A stretch of 64,000 nt of DNA from Marinobacter psychrophilus (GTDB lineage Bacteria > Pseudomonadota > Gammaproteobacteria > Pseudomonadales > Oleiphilaceae): NCBI RefSeq assembly GCF_001043175.1, contig NZ_CP011494.1, positions 3,348,001-3,412,000 on the forward strand, written 5' to 3'. A program made the translations under genes and the position numbers. The notes below the pieces were generated by a model. That model was not told where the DNA came from. It did no database searches and saw nothing but the letters and a program-made list of their open reading frames with translations. Shown one piece after another: positions 1 through 10,440 of the stretch (position 1 is the first letter of the stretch; each line of letters starts with the position of its first letter).

Positions 1-21
1 TCAAAAAGTTCTAATCTCGAT

Positions 22-375
22 TCAGGAAAACCTGACCGAGCGGTATTCAGCCGGCGACGAACCCATCCAACGTTTGAACGCCCGGCTGAATGCGCTCAGT
101 TCTGAGAACCCAAGCTGTTCGGCAATCTCTACCAGCGGCTTGGTTTTGTCCTGCATGTAGGCCAACGCCTGCTTGCGGCGAACGTCCTCCAATATACGTG
201 CAAAGGTCAGCCCTTCCGCTTTCAATTTTTTGTGCAAGGTATAGCGGCTCATGTGTAGCTGCGATGCCACCACCTCTACACCAACCTTTCCTCTGGCCAG
301 CTGGCCGTCAATTAAAACACGCACGCGGATACTCAAAGATGCCCGCACAGCCTGCTGCTGCCCGTTTACAGCCAT
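22..375 (-). CDS. Small AraC-type DNA-binding regulator
   Basis: A 117-residue protein consisting almost only of an AraC/XylS DNA-binding domain with two helix-turn-helix units. The first includes VASQLHMSRYTLHKKLKAEG and the second IAEQLGFSELSAFSRAFKRW, ending in the family signature GSSPAEYR. It lacks the 150-200 residue N-terminal sensing domain of most family members, so it is MarA/SoxS-sized. A strong ribosome site (AGGAGGGG) lies 5 bases before the ATG, which argues for a genuine short gene. A decayed remnant of a longer regulator is possible, because the first third of the ORF is not typical of the domain. Target genes cannot be told. It is divergent from trhP. Confidence 0.7.
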   Translation of the reverse strand: MAVNGQQQAVRASLSIRVRVLIDGQLARGKVGVEVVASQLHMSRYTLHKKLKAEGLTFARILEDVRRKQALAYMQDKTKPLVEIAEQLGFSELSAFSRAFKRWMGSSPAEYRSVRFS

Positions 376-591
376 GAAGCCCCTCCTGACTCAGAATTTA
401 TTGTCATCTTTAAAAAAATTCGGTGGTGAAAGATAAACCATCAGAGCATTCAGCGTACAGATGTTAGCTGAAATTAATCCATAATACCCTTGAGCGAGGT
501 CAACTGAAATTCCGATTGGCTCGGGCACAATGGCGCGCTCGCTACTCTTGATAAGCGCCCTATCCTCAACATACTCATCCTGGAGCCCGTT
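376..591. promoter_or_regulatory. Divergent intergenic region between the AraC-type gene and trhP
   Basis: Non-coding gap holding the promoters of the two divergent genes. A GGAG ribosome site sits a few bases before the trhP ATG. I see no convincing operator or hairpin here. Confidence 0.4.
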
Positions 592-1917
592 ATGAACACC
601 CCAGAATTGCTTGCGCCTGCCGGCACCCCTGAGCACCTTGAAACCGCCTTTGCCTATGGCGCCGATGCGGTTTATGCCGGCCAGCCACGCTATTCTTTGC
701 GGGTTCGCAACAACAGTTTCAAGAACGCAGCCGCCCTGGGTGCCGGTATCGAGCGCGCTCACAGTTTGGGCAAGCAATTCTATGTGGTATCTAACATTGC
801 ACCCCACAACGACAAGGTTCGCTCCTATCTGAAAGATCTGGCGCCGGTACTGGAGCAACAACCCGATGCACTTATCATGTCCGACCCGGGTTTAATCATG
901 CTGGTAAAGGAGCAGTGGCCAGACCAGCCCATACACCTGTCTGTTCAGGCCAACGCGGTAAACTGGGCAACGGTGGAGTTCTGGCGCCGCCAAGGCATCA
1001 ACCGGGTCATTCTGTCACGGGAACTGGCACTGAACGAAATTCGCGAGATCCGCGAGCGGGTGCCGCAGATGGAATTGGAAGTGTTTGTACATGGCGCCCT
1101 GTGCATGGCCTACTCCGGCCGCTGCCTGTTGTCGGGCTACATGAACCACCGCGATGCCAACCAAGGCGCCTGCACTAACGCCTGTCGTTGGAACTACAAA
1201 CCGGTGGCACACGGCCACGATCAAACCGGCGACTTGATCGCCCGCACTTCTGATTGCCCTGTGCAGGAGGTTGAACCCAGGGAAATTTTGCTGGAAGAAC
1301 CCAACCGTCCTGGCAGCTTAATTCCCGCTTATGAAGACGAACACGGCACCTACATCATGAATTCTCGTGACCTGCGCGCGGTGCAGCACGTGGCCGCCCT
1401 GTCTGAAATGGGCGTGCACTCACTGAAAATTGAAGGCCGCACCAAAAGCACTTATTACGTCGCACGCACTACCCAGGCCTACCGCCGGGCCATCGACGAA
1501 GCGGTACAAGGCAAGCCTTTTGACATGAGCCTGATGGACGAGCTCGAAGCTCTATCGAACCGCGGTTACACCGAAGGGTTCCTGCGCCGCCACCTGCCCC
1601 AGGAATATCAGAGTTACGAGCAGGGTTCATCCTATCTCGGCAGTCAGCAGGTGGTGGGTGCCATCGCTGACGCCAACGACCAGTGGCTTACCATCACCGT
1701 GAAAAACAAATTCTCCATCGGTGACCTGCTGGAACTGGTCACCCCCAGCGGCAACCTGCGATTCAGCCTGCCTGCTATGGAAAATTTCAATGGGGGCGCC
1801 ATGGATTGCGCCCCCGGCAGCGGCTACATTGTACGTATTCCCGTGCCTCAAAACGCTCCCGCGCAGCTTGTTAACAGCTACCTGACACGTATCCTACCGA
1901 ATGGCATACAAAGCTAA
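592..1917 (+). CDS. trhP: tRNA 5-hydroxyuridine synthesis protein TrhP (YegQ, peptidase U32 family)
   Basis: 441 residues, close to the roughly 450 of E. coli YegQ/TrhP. The N terminus carries the U32-family start (ELLAPAGTPEHLETAFAYGA, then GADAVYAG). The centre has the U32 signature region EVFVHGALCMAYSGRCLLS followed by further cysteines in GACTNACRWNY, and the C-terminal domain is of the U32 type. In E. coli, TrhP acts with prephenate and an Fe-S cluster in forming 5-hydroxyuridine at position 34 of certain tRNAs, and the conserved cysteines here fit that. It is not a peptidase despite the family name. It lies immediately upstream of the SUF Fe-S operon but is separated from it by a hairpin and a regulated promoter. 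Confidence 0.9.
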   Translation: MNTPELLAPAGTPEHLETAFAYGADAVYAGQPRYSLRVRNNSFKNAAALGAGIERAHSLGKQFYVVSNIAPHNDKVRSYLKDLAPVLEQQPDALIMSDPGLIMLVKEQWPDQPIHLSVQANAVNWATVEFWRRQGINRVILSRELALNEIREIRERVPQMELEVFVHGALCMAYSGRCLLSGYMNHRDANQGACTNACRWNYKPVAHGHDQTGDLIARTSDCPVQEVEPREILLEEPNRPGSLIPAYEDEHGTYIMNSRDLRAVQHVAALSEMGVHSLKIEGRTKSTYYVARTTQAYRRAIDEAVQGKPFDMSLMDELEALSNRGYTEGFLRRHLPQEYQSYEQGSSYLGSQQVVGAIADANDQWLTITVKNKFSIGDLLELVTPSGNLRFSLPAMENFNGGAMDCAPGSGYIVRIPVPQNAPAQLVNSYLTRILPNGIQS

Positions 1918-1957
1918 ACTGCACGTATAATAGTGCGCACTGACCGTAACCCAGACG

Positions 1958-1984
1958 CGCAAACCGCTTTAAAAATGGTTTGCG
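1958..1984 (+). terminator. Hairpin after trhP, possible terminator
   Basis: Perfect 8-bp inverted repeat, CGCAAACC and GGTTTGCG, around an 11-base A/T-rich loop. No clean T tract follows at once (the next T run is about 12 bases on), so termination efficiency is uncertain. It separates trhP from the suf promoter. Confidence 0.45.
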
Positions 1985-2010
1985 GCCTAAAAAGGGTTTT
2001 CCTCGATTTA

Positions 2011-2043
2011 ATACCTGACTAAATTACTCTGGTATTGTACAAT
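2011..2043 (+). promoter_or_regulatory. suf promoter overlapped by an IscR type 1 site
   Basis: Bases 2011-2035 match the published IscR type 1 consensus (ATASYYGACTRWWWYAGTC followed by RRSTAT) at 23 of 25 positions, with perfect outer arms ATACC and GGTAT. The site lies across a plausible sigma-70 promoter: -35 CTGACT (2015-2020), 17-base spacer, -10 TACAAT (2038-2043). This is the geometry of repression by [2Fe-2S]-IscR, which would lift repression when clusters run short. No iscR gene is in the window, so it would have to act from elsewhere. Confidence 0.8.
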
Positions 2044-2141
2044 CACAGTCAGCAAGCAACAGATCAGCCCTGCAACCCTTGCGGTTGCTAGCAAATTAAA
2101 GGGCGTCACAGCCCACGATAAAAGAACACGGAGCGACGATT

Positions 2142-3590
2142 ATGGCGACCACAGACAAAGAGGTAAGAGAACTCATCAAGCGGGATTACGAACACGGTTT
2201 CGTAACCGAGATTGAGTCAGATACCTTTGAGCCGGGCCTTAATGAAGACGTAATTCGCCGTCTTTCTGCACTTAAGCAAGAACCCGAATTCATGCTGGAG
2301 TGGCGCCTTAAAGCCTATCGTCGCTGGCTCGATATGGAAGAGCCTGACTGGGCACACGTTAATTACCCAAAGGTAAAATACAACGACATTTCCTATTATT
2401 CCGCGCCCAAGCGCCCGGAAGATATGCCTCAGAGCCTCGACGAAGTCGATCCCGAGCTGCTGCGCACCTATGAAAAATTGGGTATTCCGCTGCACGAACG
2501 GGCTAAATTAGCGGGCGTTGCTGTAGACGCAGTATTTGACTCTGTCTCTGTCGTGACCACCTTCAAAGAGCCCCTGGAAAAAGCCGGCGTTATCTTCTGC
2601 CCGATTTCAGAAGCGGTTCAGAAATACCCGGAACTGGTGAAAAAGTATCTGGGCAGCGTGGTTCCTGCCGCTGACAATTATTTTGCTGCGCTGAATTCGG
2701 CGGTATTCTCCGACGGCTCCTTTGTGTACATCCCCAAAGGTGTGCGTTGTCCGATGGAATTGTCGACCTACTTCCGCATCAATGCTGCCAACACCGGTCA
2801 GTTCGAGCGCACCTTGATCATTGCCGACGAAGGCAGTTACGTCAGCTATCTGGAAGGTTGCACTGCACCTATGCGCGACGAAAACCAGCTGCACGCTGCA
2901 GTCGTCGAACTGGTGCTGCTAAAAGACTCCCAGATCAAATACTCCACGGTACAGAACTGGTACCCAGGCGACGAAAACGGCAAAGGCGGCATCTTCAACT
3001 TCGTCACAAAACGCGCCGCCTGCATCGGTGACAACTCCAAAGTATCCTGGACCCAGGTCGAAACCGGTTCAGCGGTCACCTGGAAGTACCCCAGCTGCGT
3101 ACTGCGCGGCGACAACAGCGTCGGTGAATTTTACTCAGTCGCGCTGACCCACAACTACCAGCAGGCCGACACCGGCACAAAAATGATTCATTTGGGTAAA
3201 AATACCCGCAGCACGGTAATTTCCAAGGGTATTTCTGCCGGTCGCAGCTCAAACACCTACCGCGGCCTGATCAAGTTCAATCCGGGAGCCGAAGGTGCAC
3301 GAAACTTCACCCAGTGCGACTCCCTGCTGATTGGTGACCGCTGCGGCGCCCACACTTTCCCGTACATAGAAAGCAAGAATAAGTCGGCCATCGTGGAACA
3401 CGAGGCGACCACGTCAAAAGTCAGCGACGAACAGATGTTCCTTTGCCGCCAGCGCGGTATCAACGCGGAACAGGCCGTATCCATGATCGTTAACGGTTTC
3501 TGTAAAGAAGTCTTTAAAGAGCTGCCCATGGAGTTTGCAGTAGAAGCCGGCAAACTGCTGGAAGTCAGCCTGGAAGGCTCGGTCGGTTAA
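2142..3590 (+). CDS. sufB: Fe-S cluster scaffold protein SufB
   Basis: 482 residues (E. coli SufB 495), first gene of sufBCDSATE. SufB, with SufC and SufD, forms the SufBC2D scaffold in the cytosol on which Fe-S clusters are built. Recognisable family blocks include [45 protein letters not shown], the SCVLRGDNS region, and the C-terminal MFLCRQRGI and VNGFCKEVF segments. Cysteines C255 (EGCTA region) and the late ones are candidates for sulfur transfer or cluster ligation. A GGAG site precedes the ATG. Transcription is expected from the IscR-controlled promoter upstream, with a leader of roughly 90 bases that contains a small hairpin (GCAACC/GGTTGC). Confidence 0.97.
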   Translation: MATTDKEVRELIKRDYEHGFVTEIESDTFEPGLNEDVIRRLSALKQEPEFMLEWRLKAYRRWLDMEEPDWAHVNYPKVKYNDISYYSAPKRPEDMPQSLDEVDPELLRTYEKLGIPLHERAKLAGVAVDAVFDSVSVVTTFKEPLEKAGVIFCPISEAVQKYPELVKKYLGSVVPAADNYFAALNSAVFSDGSFVYIPKGVRCPMELSTYFRINAANTGQFERTLIIADEGSYVSYLEGCTAPMRDENQLHAAVVELVLLKDSQIKYSTVQNWYPGDENGKGGIFNFVTKRAACIGDNSKVSWTQVETGSAVTWKYPSCVLRGDNSVGEFYSVALTHNYQQADTGTKMIHLGKNTRSTVISKGISAGRSSNTYRGLIKFNPGAEGARNFTQCDSLLIGDRCGAHTFPYIESKNKSAIVEHEATTSKVSDEQMFLCRQRGINAEQAVSMIVNGFCKEVFKELPMEFAVEAGKLLEVSLEGSVG

Positions 3591-3653
3591 GCTTTATAAC
3601 AGCCCAAAATTTGATTGAAACGAATTCAAAAGCTTAAAAGAGAGAAATTACAA

Positions 3654-4418
3654 ATGCTGAGCATCAAAAACCTGCACGCCTCCGTTGAAGGCAAACAGAT
3701 TCTCAAAGGCATCAATCTGGAAATAAAAGCCGGCGAAGTCCACGCCATCATGGGCCCCAACGGATCCGGTAAAAGTACCCTGTCGCAGGTGCTGGCAGGC
3801 AATGACGCATTTGAAGTCACCGAAGGCGAAGTTACCCTCAATGGCGACAACCTGCTTGAACTACCCACCGAAGAGCGTGCCCGCGAAGGCGTTTTTCTGG
3901 CGTTCCAATATCCGGTTGAAATTCCCGGCGTCAGCAACCTGCAATTCCTGCGCACCGCCGTTAACGCGATGCGCAAGCACCAGGGTAAAGACGACATGAA
4001 CGCCGCTGAATTCATGAAGCTGGCTAAAGAGGTCTCCAAACAGGTCGACCTGGACCCAGCGTTTCTCAAACGCGGCGTGAACGAAGGCTTCTCTGGTGGC
4101 GAAAAGAAGCGTAACGAAATCATGCAGGCGTTGCTGCTGCAGCCAAAACTCGCCATTCTTGACGAAACGGACTCCGGCCTCGATATAGACGCCCTGAAAG
4201 TGGTTTCTGACGGCGTAAACGCCTTACGTGCACCCGATCGCGCCATTCTGATGATTACCCATTATCAGCGCCTGCTGGACCACATAATTCCAGATTACGT
4301 ACACGTACTGGCTGATGGTAAAATCATCAAATCAGGCGGCCGCGAACTGGCCTTGGAACTGGAAGCGAAAGGCTATGGTTGGCTCGGCGTCAAAGATAAC
4401 ACAGCTGCCAGCCACTGA
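3654..4418 (+). CDS. sufC: Fe-S assembly ATPase SufC
   Basis: 254 residues, the usual size. An ABC-type ATPase without membrane partner that drives conformational change of the SufBC2D scaffold. Visible motifs: Walker A GPNGSGKST, signature FSGGEKKR, Walker B LAILDETDSGLD and the H-loop ITHYQ. An upstream in-frame start near 3615 would add 13 residues with no ribosome site; the ATG at 3654 follows an AAGAGAGAAA site and gives the canonical MLSIKNLHA start, so I chose it. It follows sufB by 63 bases. Confidence 0.97.
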   Translation: MLSIKNLHASVEGKQILKGINLEIKAGEVHAIMGPNGSGKSTLSQVLAGNDAFEVTEGEVTLNGDNLLELPTEERAREGVFLAFQYPVEIPGVSNLQFLRTAVNAMRKHQGKDDMNAAEFMKLAKEVSKQVDLDPAFLKRGVNEGFSGGEKKRNEIMQALLLQPKLAILDETDSGLDIDALKVVSDGVNALRAPDRAILMITHYQRLLDHIIPDYVHVLADGKIIKSGGRELALELEAKGYGWLGVKDNTAASH

Positions 4419-4433
4419 TCGGGAGGTCGCGAC

Positions 4434-5735
4434 ATGAAATCTGCATCTACGCTTTCCAGTGCCTTTTTGCAATCAGCGGGTCAGGCTCTGCCCGAGCCAT
4501 TGCTAACACTACGCGCTAACAGAGCCAGCGCTCTGACGGGTTTGCTGCTGCCGACGCGCAAAACTGAAAACTGGAAGTACTCAGCCAAGCATCTGAAACT
4601 GACCGATGACATGGCCAGCTCTTTGCCACTGAACGCCAGTGCCGGCGCCGAAGCCGACATTCAGGGTTACACCGTGGTGCTGGTAAATGGCGTTGTGCGC
4701 CCCGAAGCCAGCAACTACCCAGCGCTGAAAGGCCTTAGCATACAGCGTTTCAGTGATTTGGACGGCGATGACGCCGAGCTTGCCGCCGACCTGCTTGGCA
4801 AATCCATCAGCGATCAGCCAGCAAAACACGGTTCGATAAACCTGACGTCGCTGAACGCTGCGCGCTTTGAAGACGGCCTGCTGATTCAGTTGCAGCCAGG
4901 CACCGTGCTCGACCAGCCGCTGTTTGTGATTCACCACACCAGCGCCAGCCACAGCGGGTCTGCCTTCCCTTGTATTTTGGTAGCCGCAGGCAGCAACAGC
5001 CAGCTCACCCTGGTGGAAGACTATGTTTCCAGCGGCGAAAGCCCGGTGATGGTCAACACCGCCACCGAGTTCAGCCTGGGCGATGGCGCTAACATCACCA
5101 GTGTGCGCCTGAATACCGAAGGTCAGAATGTGCAGCACATGGGCACCACCGGCGTGCGCCAGCAGCGCAACTCGCGTTTTGAAAGCCACAGCGTTGGCTT
5201 TGGTGGCACCTTGCGCCGTCACGACTTGCATGTGCGCCTTGAAGGCGAAGGTGGCGAGTGCAAGCTCAATGGCGTGGTGGTTACCCAGGGTACCCAGCAT
5301 TACGACAACCACACCACCATCGAACACGTTGCGGCCCACTGCAACAGCGAAGAAAGTTATCGCAACATTGCGGCAGACAAATCCCACGCTATTTTTAACG
5401 GCCGTATACACATTCATCAGGATGCGCAAAAATCCAACGCCAACATGAGCAACAAAAACCTGCTGCTCACCAACGGTGCGGAAATTAACACCAAGCCAGA
5501 ACTGGAAATTTACGCTGACGACGTAAAGTGCGCCCACGGCGCGACCATTGGCCAGCTTGATAACGAATCCATATTTTATCTTGTATCCCGTGGCCTTAGC
5601 CGCCGTGATGCAAAAGTTCTGCTGACCATGGCGTTTATCAATGAACTGGTGGCGCAGATTCCGGTGGAACTGGTGCGTAACACCGCCAACACCGGACTGA
5701 ACCAGTTTTTCGACCAGGCATTCCAAGAGGTATAA
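4434..5735 (+). CDS. sufD: Fe-S assembly protein SufD
   Basis: 433 residues, paralogue of SufB with the same parallel beta-helix core, and third subunit of SufBC2D. Family features: early TRKTENWKYS, central NGVVVTQGTQHYDNHT, and HIHQDAQKSNANMSNKNLLL with KCAHGATIGQLD near the end. The KCAHG cysteine and HGAT histidine are the conserved C-terminal residues shared with SufD of E. coli, where they matter for cluster assembly. A GGGAGG ribosome site lies before the ATG. It is 15 bases after sufC and 6 before sufS, so the genes are surely co-transcribed. Confidence 0.96.
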   Translation: MKSASTLSSAFLQSAGQALPEPLLTLRANRASALTGLLLPTRKTENWKYSAKHLKLTDDMASSLPLNASAGAEADIQGYTVVLVNGVVRPEASNYPALKGLSIQRFSDLDGDDAELAADLLGKSISDQPAKHGSINLTSLNAARFEDGLLIQLQPGTVLDQPLFVIHHTSASHSGSAFPCILVAAGSNSQLTLVEDYVSSGESPVMVNTATEFSLGDGANITSVRLNTEGQNVQHMGTTGVRQQRNSRFESHSVGFGGTLRRHDLHVRLEGEGGECKLNGVVVTQGTQHYDNHTTIEHVAAHCNSEESYRNIAADKSHAIFNGRIHIHQDAQKSNANMSNKNLLLTNGAEINTKPELEIYADDVKCAHGATIGQLDNESIFYLVSRGLSRRDAKVLLTMAFINELVAQIPVELVRNTANTGLNQFFDQAFQEV

Positions 5736-5741
5736 TCGGTT

Positions 5742-6995
<1,254 letters not shown>

Positions 6996-7008
6996 TGGAG
7001 GTGAAATT

Positions 7009-7362
7009 ATGACAGCCCAAGTATTCACCCCAACCATTGCAGTCACCATGACTCCCAGTGCGATTAAACACGTGCGCAAGCAGTTGGACAAAAGGCCCGA
7101 AGCGCTAGGCATTCGTCTTGCCATTAAAAAGAGCGGATGTTCCGGCTTTAAATACGAAACCCAGTGGGTGGAAGAGTCCGGCAGCGATGACCAAATATTT
7201 CATATCGACGGCGTAGACCTGTTTGTAAAAGACGAACACATGTCACTGGTGAACGGTATTGAAATTGATTTTGTTACCGAAGGCGTGAACTCCACCTTCG
7301 AGTTTCGCAACCCCAACGCCACCGCAGAATGTGGCTGCGGCGAAAGCTTTACAGTGGTATGA
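7009..7362 (+). CDS. sufA: A-type Fe-S carrier protein SufA (IscA/HesB family)
   Basis: 117 residues. A-type carrier that receives clusters from the scaffold and passes them to target proteins. The three conserved cysteines are present: one in KKSGCSGFKY and two in the C-terminal ECGCGESF. The start at 7009 has a strong GGAGGTG site 5 bases upstream. A start at 6988 would overlap sufS and lacks such a site. I call it SufA from operon context, since A-type carriers cannot be told apart from sequence alone. Confidence 0.88.
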   Translation: MTAQVFTPTIAVTMTPSAIKHVRKQLDKRPEALGIRLAIKKSGCSGFKYETQWVEESGSDDQIFHIDGVDLFVKDEHMSLVNGIEIDFVTEGVNSTFEFRNPNATAECGCGESFTVV

Positions 7363-7373
7363 CGGAGTAACAG

Positions 7374-7916
7374 ATGCAAGAACGGGAAGTTGTACTGACC
7401 AAACGCGAAGTGGAAGCCCGCCTGGTTCCCTCCGGAACGGAAATCATGATTCCTTCGGATACCTTTGTCACCATTACCCAATCACTGGGCGGCACATTTA
7501 CAGTGGCGGTTAATGGCAATTTAGCGCGCATTGAAGGCCACGACGCCGACGCTTTGGGCAAAAAGCCACTGGTCAGTAATTTTGATACTCCGGAAGATGG
7601 CACGGTAAACGAAAATCAGATGTGGGAAGCTCTGCGTAACTGTTATGACCCAGAGATTCCGGTCAACGTTGTAGAACTGGGGCTGATTTATAACTGCTCC
7701 ATCAAGCAAGAACCAGAGCACGGCAATCACATTCACATCACCATGACGCTTACCGCCGCGGGTTGCGGCATGGGCCCGGTGATTGCCGAGGATGTGAAAA
7801 CCAAATTGGAACATGTGCCCAACGTTGATAAGGTCACTGTAGACCTGACCTTTGACCCGCCCTGGAACAGCGATATGCTGACCGACGAAGCCAAACTGGA
7901 ACTGGGGATGTTGTAA
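7374..7916 (+). CDS. sufT: SUF-associated Fe-S protein maturation factor SufT (MIP18/DUF59)
   Basis: 180 residues. The C-terminal two thirds is a MIP18/DUF59 domain, with YDPEIPVNVVELGLIYN and the conserved cysteine in TAAGCGMGPVIAEDV. The N-terminal extension (MQEREVVLTKREVEARLVPS and following) is characteristic of the SUF-linked SufT subfamily. SufT proteins aid Fe-S protein maturation in several bacteria. Its stop codon overlaps the sufE ATG by one base (TAATG). Confidence 0.9.
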   Translation: MQEREVVLTKREVEARLVPSGTEIMIPSDTFVTITQSLGGTFTVAVNGNLARIEGHDADALGKKPLVSNFDTPEDGTVNENQMWEALRNCYDPEIPVNVVELGLIYNCSIKQEPEHGNHIHITMTLTAAGCGMGPVIAEDVKTKLEHVPNVDKVTVDLTFDPPWNSDMLTDEAKLELGML

Positions 7917-8374
7917 TGACCAACAGCGCAACCGACTTCACGAAAAATCCGCTGGGTACCAGCACCACAATGGAAGACGTGTTTGAAGCCTTCGAGCTGC
8001 TGGACGACTGGGAAGATCGTTACGCGTTCATCATCGACCTAGGTAAACAGCTACCACCGTTTCCAGATTCCGAACGCAATGAAAAGAATTACGTGCACGG
8101 CTGCCAGAGCCAGGTGTGGCTGACTCACCACTACGAAGAAGCCAGCGGCAAGCTGTTCCTGCTGATCGATTCTGATGCCATTATTGTGCGTGGGCTGGCG
8201 GCGATCATTCTGGTGGCGCTGAACAATCACGAACCCCGTGAACTGCTGGCCATCGACATCGACGAGCTGTTTGAACGCCTGGATTTATTCCGCCACATTT
8301 CGCCAACCCGCGGCAACGGTCTGCGTTCGATGATCAGCAAAATCCGCGATGTCGCCTCTAAGGAAGCCGCATAA
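7916..8374 (+). CDS. sufE: Sulfur acceptor and desulfurase activator SufE
   Basis: 152 residues. Accepts persulfide sulfur from SufS and hands it to SufB. The active cysteine is in YVHGCQSQVWL; other family blocks are LGKQLPPFPDSERNE and SDAIIVRGLAAIIL. Last gene of the operon, translationally coupled to sufT and followed by a strong terminator. Confidence 0.95.
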   Translation: MTNSATDFTKNPLGTSTTMEDVFEAFELLDDWEDRYAFIIDLGKQLPPFPDSERNEKNYVHGCQSQVWLTHHYEEASGKLFLLIDSDAIIVRGLAAIILVALNNHEPRELLAIDIDELFERLDLFRHISPTRGNGLRSMISKIRDVASKEAA

Positions 8375-8402
8375 CCGATAACTGTTTTGGCCCAGACACA
8401 TC

Positions 8403-8436
8403 AGAAAAGGCCCGCATATGCGGGCCTTTTCTTTGG
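8403..8436. terminator. Strong bidirectional terminator between sufE and flgT
   Basis: Near-perfect hairpin with GGCCCGCATATGCGGGCC at the core, extended by flanking AGAAAA and TTTTCT. T runs occur on both strands, so it can stop both the suf operon and the converging flgP-flgT transcript. Confidence 0.9.
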
Positions 8437-8459
8437 CAAACGATAATTCACGCAACGCA

Positions 8460-9689
8460 CTACCACACCACGGCGATATCGTCCTGCTGGATATTGGTTT
8501 GGCCACCATGGGCCGACAACTTACCGGAAGCGAACTCGGGATGAACATTGTTGAGTGTGATGTTGACCCCGGTTTCCGTCAGCTCAGGTGTTGCGTCCAG
8601 AGCCTCAAAATGCTGTGCACTGCGGTACACCTGCAGCGTTGCTGACGGCCTTAATCCGGAGGTGGCTCCCGATTCAATAGTGGCAAGTTCACCGTCAACG
8701 CGATTGATTCGGGTCATAAACGGCTGGCAATTCAGCGCATCCGTCACTGACTTGGCCATGTCATCCATTACCTGCGCTACCGCTTTACCATAGTCGGTTT
8801 GTTCAAAACCGGCCGAAGCAAAACCCTTGGCACTGCCGAGGCCAGCGTTCCATTGCTCGCGGGCACTAAAGCGCTGCTGGTAAACCGGCGCCCCACTAAA
8901 ACCATCGTAAATCACCATATCCGCAATAAAGCGCCGGCTCTGGTCTACCGCCCCCACGCTACGCTTCAATTTGCCGAGTACCGACGTATTCCAGGCCGAA
9001 GGGTCAGCCACATCCAGGTCTCGTATAACACCGCTAACTACAAACTGGGCGCCCAGTTCCCGAGCCAACTGGCGTACATTGGTCAGCCGATTGTCATCTT
9101 GCTGGGCAGTCGGTGCGTTCAGTAAATCGCCATACATCCGCAAATTGGTCGCCGCAAGAATCTGCACGCTACCGGCTTCACGCAAACGCATTTGTAACTG
9201 CTGCGGCAGCATTTCGCCGGCATCATCCAGCCGCCCAACGCGGGCGTGATCAGGGTACAACAATGGAAATCCGGTAATCGCCACGCGTTTTTTCAACGTC
9301 GACGCAGCACCGTGACCACAACTGCGTTGCTGGGAGGTCATGTCTGCGCGCAGAGTCAAGCGCAGCAACTGGCCGCTGCGAAACTCATCCACCACCTGCA
9401 CATTGCGGGCGCCGACATTGCTGGTAACGCGCAAGCGCGAATTCGTCAGCACGCCGTTTTCAATTGTATCGCTGTTGCTGATACGGGCGTCGTATTGCAA
9501 TGCCATGTCGCGCATAGCCGCCTGCCGTGCCTGGGCTCTGGCGCTTTCAATGTCACCATTCTGGATGCTGGCATGGCCGACCCCCTCAACAACCGCGGCC
9601 AACAGCGACTGGCTAGCAAGAACCAGTGCTAAAGCACAGGCAGCCGAGATTGTAATACGCTGTTTGAGCCTTCGGTAGAAAGCAGTCAT
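8460..9689 (-). CDS. flgT: Flagellar assembly protein FlgT
   Basis: 409 residues with a clear signal peptide (hydrophobic stretch about residues 12-31 ending LLAA-V). In Vibrio, FlgT is a periplasmic part of the H ring around the flagellar basal body, with three domains. The N-terminal block here (GVGHASIQNGDIESARAQA and following) matches the FlgT N domain. The middle carries the GFPLLYPDHARVGRLDDAG region, with KRVAITGFP as in peptidoglycan-associated TolB-like folds. The last 80 residues resemble the FlgT C domain. It starts 3 bases after the flgP stop, so the two form one operon. Confidence 0.85.
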   Translation of the reverse strand: MTAFYRRLKQRITISAACALALVLASQSLLAAVVEGVGHASIQNGDIESARAQARQAAMRDMALQYDARISNSDTIENGVLTNSRLRVTSNVGARNVQVVDEFRSGQLLRLTLRADMTSQQRSCGHGAASTLKKRVAITGFPLLYPDHARVGRLDDAGEMLPQQLQMRLREAGSVQILAATNLRMYGDLLNAPTAQQDDNRLTNVRQLARELGAQFVVSGVIRDLDVADPSAWNTSVLGKLKRSVGAVDQSRRFIADMVIYDGFSGAPVYQQRFSAREQWNAGLGSAKGFASAGFEQTDYGKAVAQVMDDMAKSVTDALNCQPFMTRINRVDGELATIESGATSGLRPSATLQVYRSAQHFEALDATPELTETGVNITLNNVHPEFASGKLSAHGGQTNIQQDDIAVVW

Positions 9690-9692
9690 CGC

Positions 9693-10226
9693 TTAATCCA
9701 GGTAGTAAAGAGAATCGGTGTTGCTGCTGCGAACATCGCCGGCACTGTCATTTTCACCGGGCAAGGATAATGAGCAATAACGGGCAACCTGAGTGTCGGG
9801 CACACTGGCAACGCACTGACGAAAGCGTGGCTCCAGTTTCAATTCGACAACCGTTTCCACGACGCCGTCACTATGTTCGTTCACAGATACAGTTTTCATA
9901 CCGCGCAAATAGCTGTCAACGTAGGCGCGAAAGTCGTCGCTCTGCAGTACAAAGTCGTTCACCGTCGCACCGCCGTAAACCACCGTACCGTAAACCCGTT
10001 CCGCCAGGTTACGATAAGCATCGAGCTGTGAGGCCCTGCGCGCCATCAGGCGCTTGCGTGTGTCCAACCGATCTTTGGTGGCGTCTACATAGGTGCCATA
10101 GCCGCTAACCCGCAGGGTAATCGGCGCGAAGCGGTTAGCATCTGCGTTGCGGCCCTGCTGCCCCGTGGGAGCGCAAGCTGTCGTCATCAACAGCGCCAGT
10201 AACGCGGTTATAACGCGAAGTGTCAT
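9693..10226 (-). CDS. flgP: Flagellar H-ring lipoprotein FlgP
   Basis: 177 residues from the ATG at 10226. The longer reading to 10346 adds 40 residues without a signal sequence or ribosome site. The chosen start has GGAGA upstream and gives a lipoprotein signal, ALLALLMTTAC, with the lipobox cysteine at about residue 18. The mature part is of the LPP20/FlgP type (RLMARRASQLDAYRNLAERV, then GVVETVVELKL). FlgP is an outer-membrane-linked H-ring protein in Vibrio and related bacteria. Its usual partner FlgO is not in this operon. Confidence 0.82.
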   Translation of the reverse strand: MTLRVITALLALLMTTACAPTGQQGRNADANRFAPITLRVSGYGTYVDATKDRLDTRKRLMARRASQLDAYRNLAERVYGTVVYGGATVNDFVLQSDDFRAYVDSYLRGMKTVSVNEHSDGVVETVVELKLEPRFRQCVASVPDTQVARYCSLSLPGENDSAGDVRSSNTDSLYYLD

Positions 10227-10260
10227 TACTAATCTCCGAAAATGCGGTTTGACCACTACA

Positions 10261-10276
10261 TGAAAGAATCGGGCCA
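10261..10276 (-). promoter_or_regulatory. Possible sigma-54 promoter for flgP-flgT
   Basis: On the minus strand TGGCCC-GATTC-TTTCA, 9 of 11 fixed positions of TGGCAC-N5-TTGCW, but the -12 element is TC rather than GC. It lies about 35 bases before the flgP ATG. Flagellar middle genes are often sigma-54 dependent, which makes it plausible but not firm. Confidence 0.35.
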
Positions 10277-10440
10277 GGTTATACAAGTCGCTGACCGTGC
10301 TAATATTTTTACGAAGGCGCCTAAATATATCCAGCGTAGACGGCAAAAAACCGCCGCGCCGGCATAACCGGCAACAACTTGTGTAGCAGCGGCTTCTGAC
10401 CTAATCTGCGCCACAACTTCTCGTTATTATGGACACCTTT

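Noticed and set aside
1926..1931. Perfect TATAAT just after trhP
   Set aside because: No acceptable -35 element at 16-18 bases (GGCATA), and a better placed promoter with the IscR box lies nearer to sufB.
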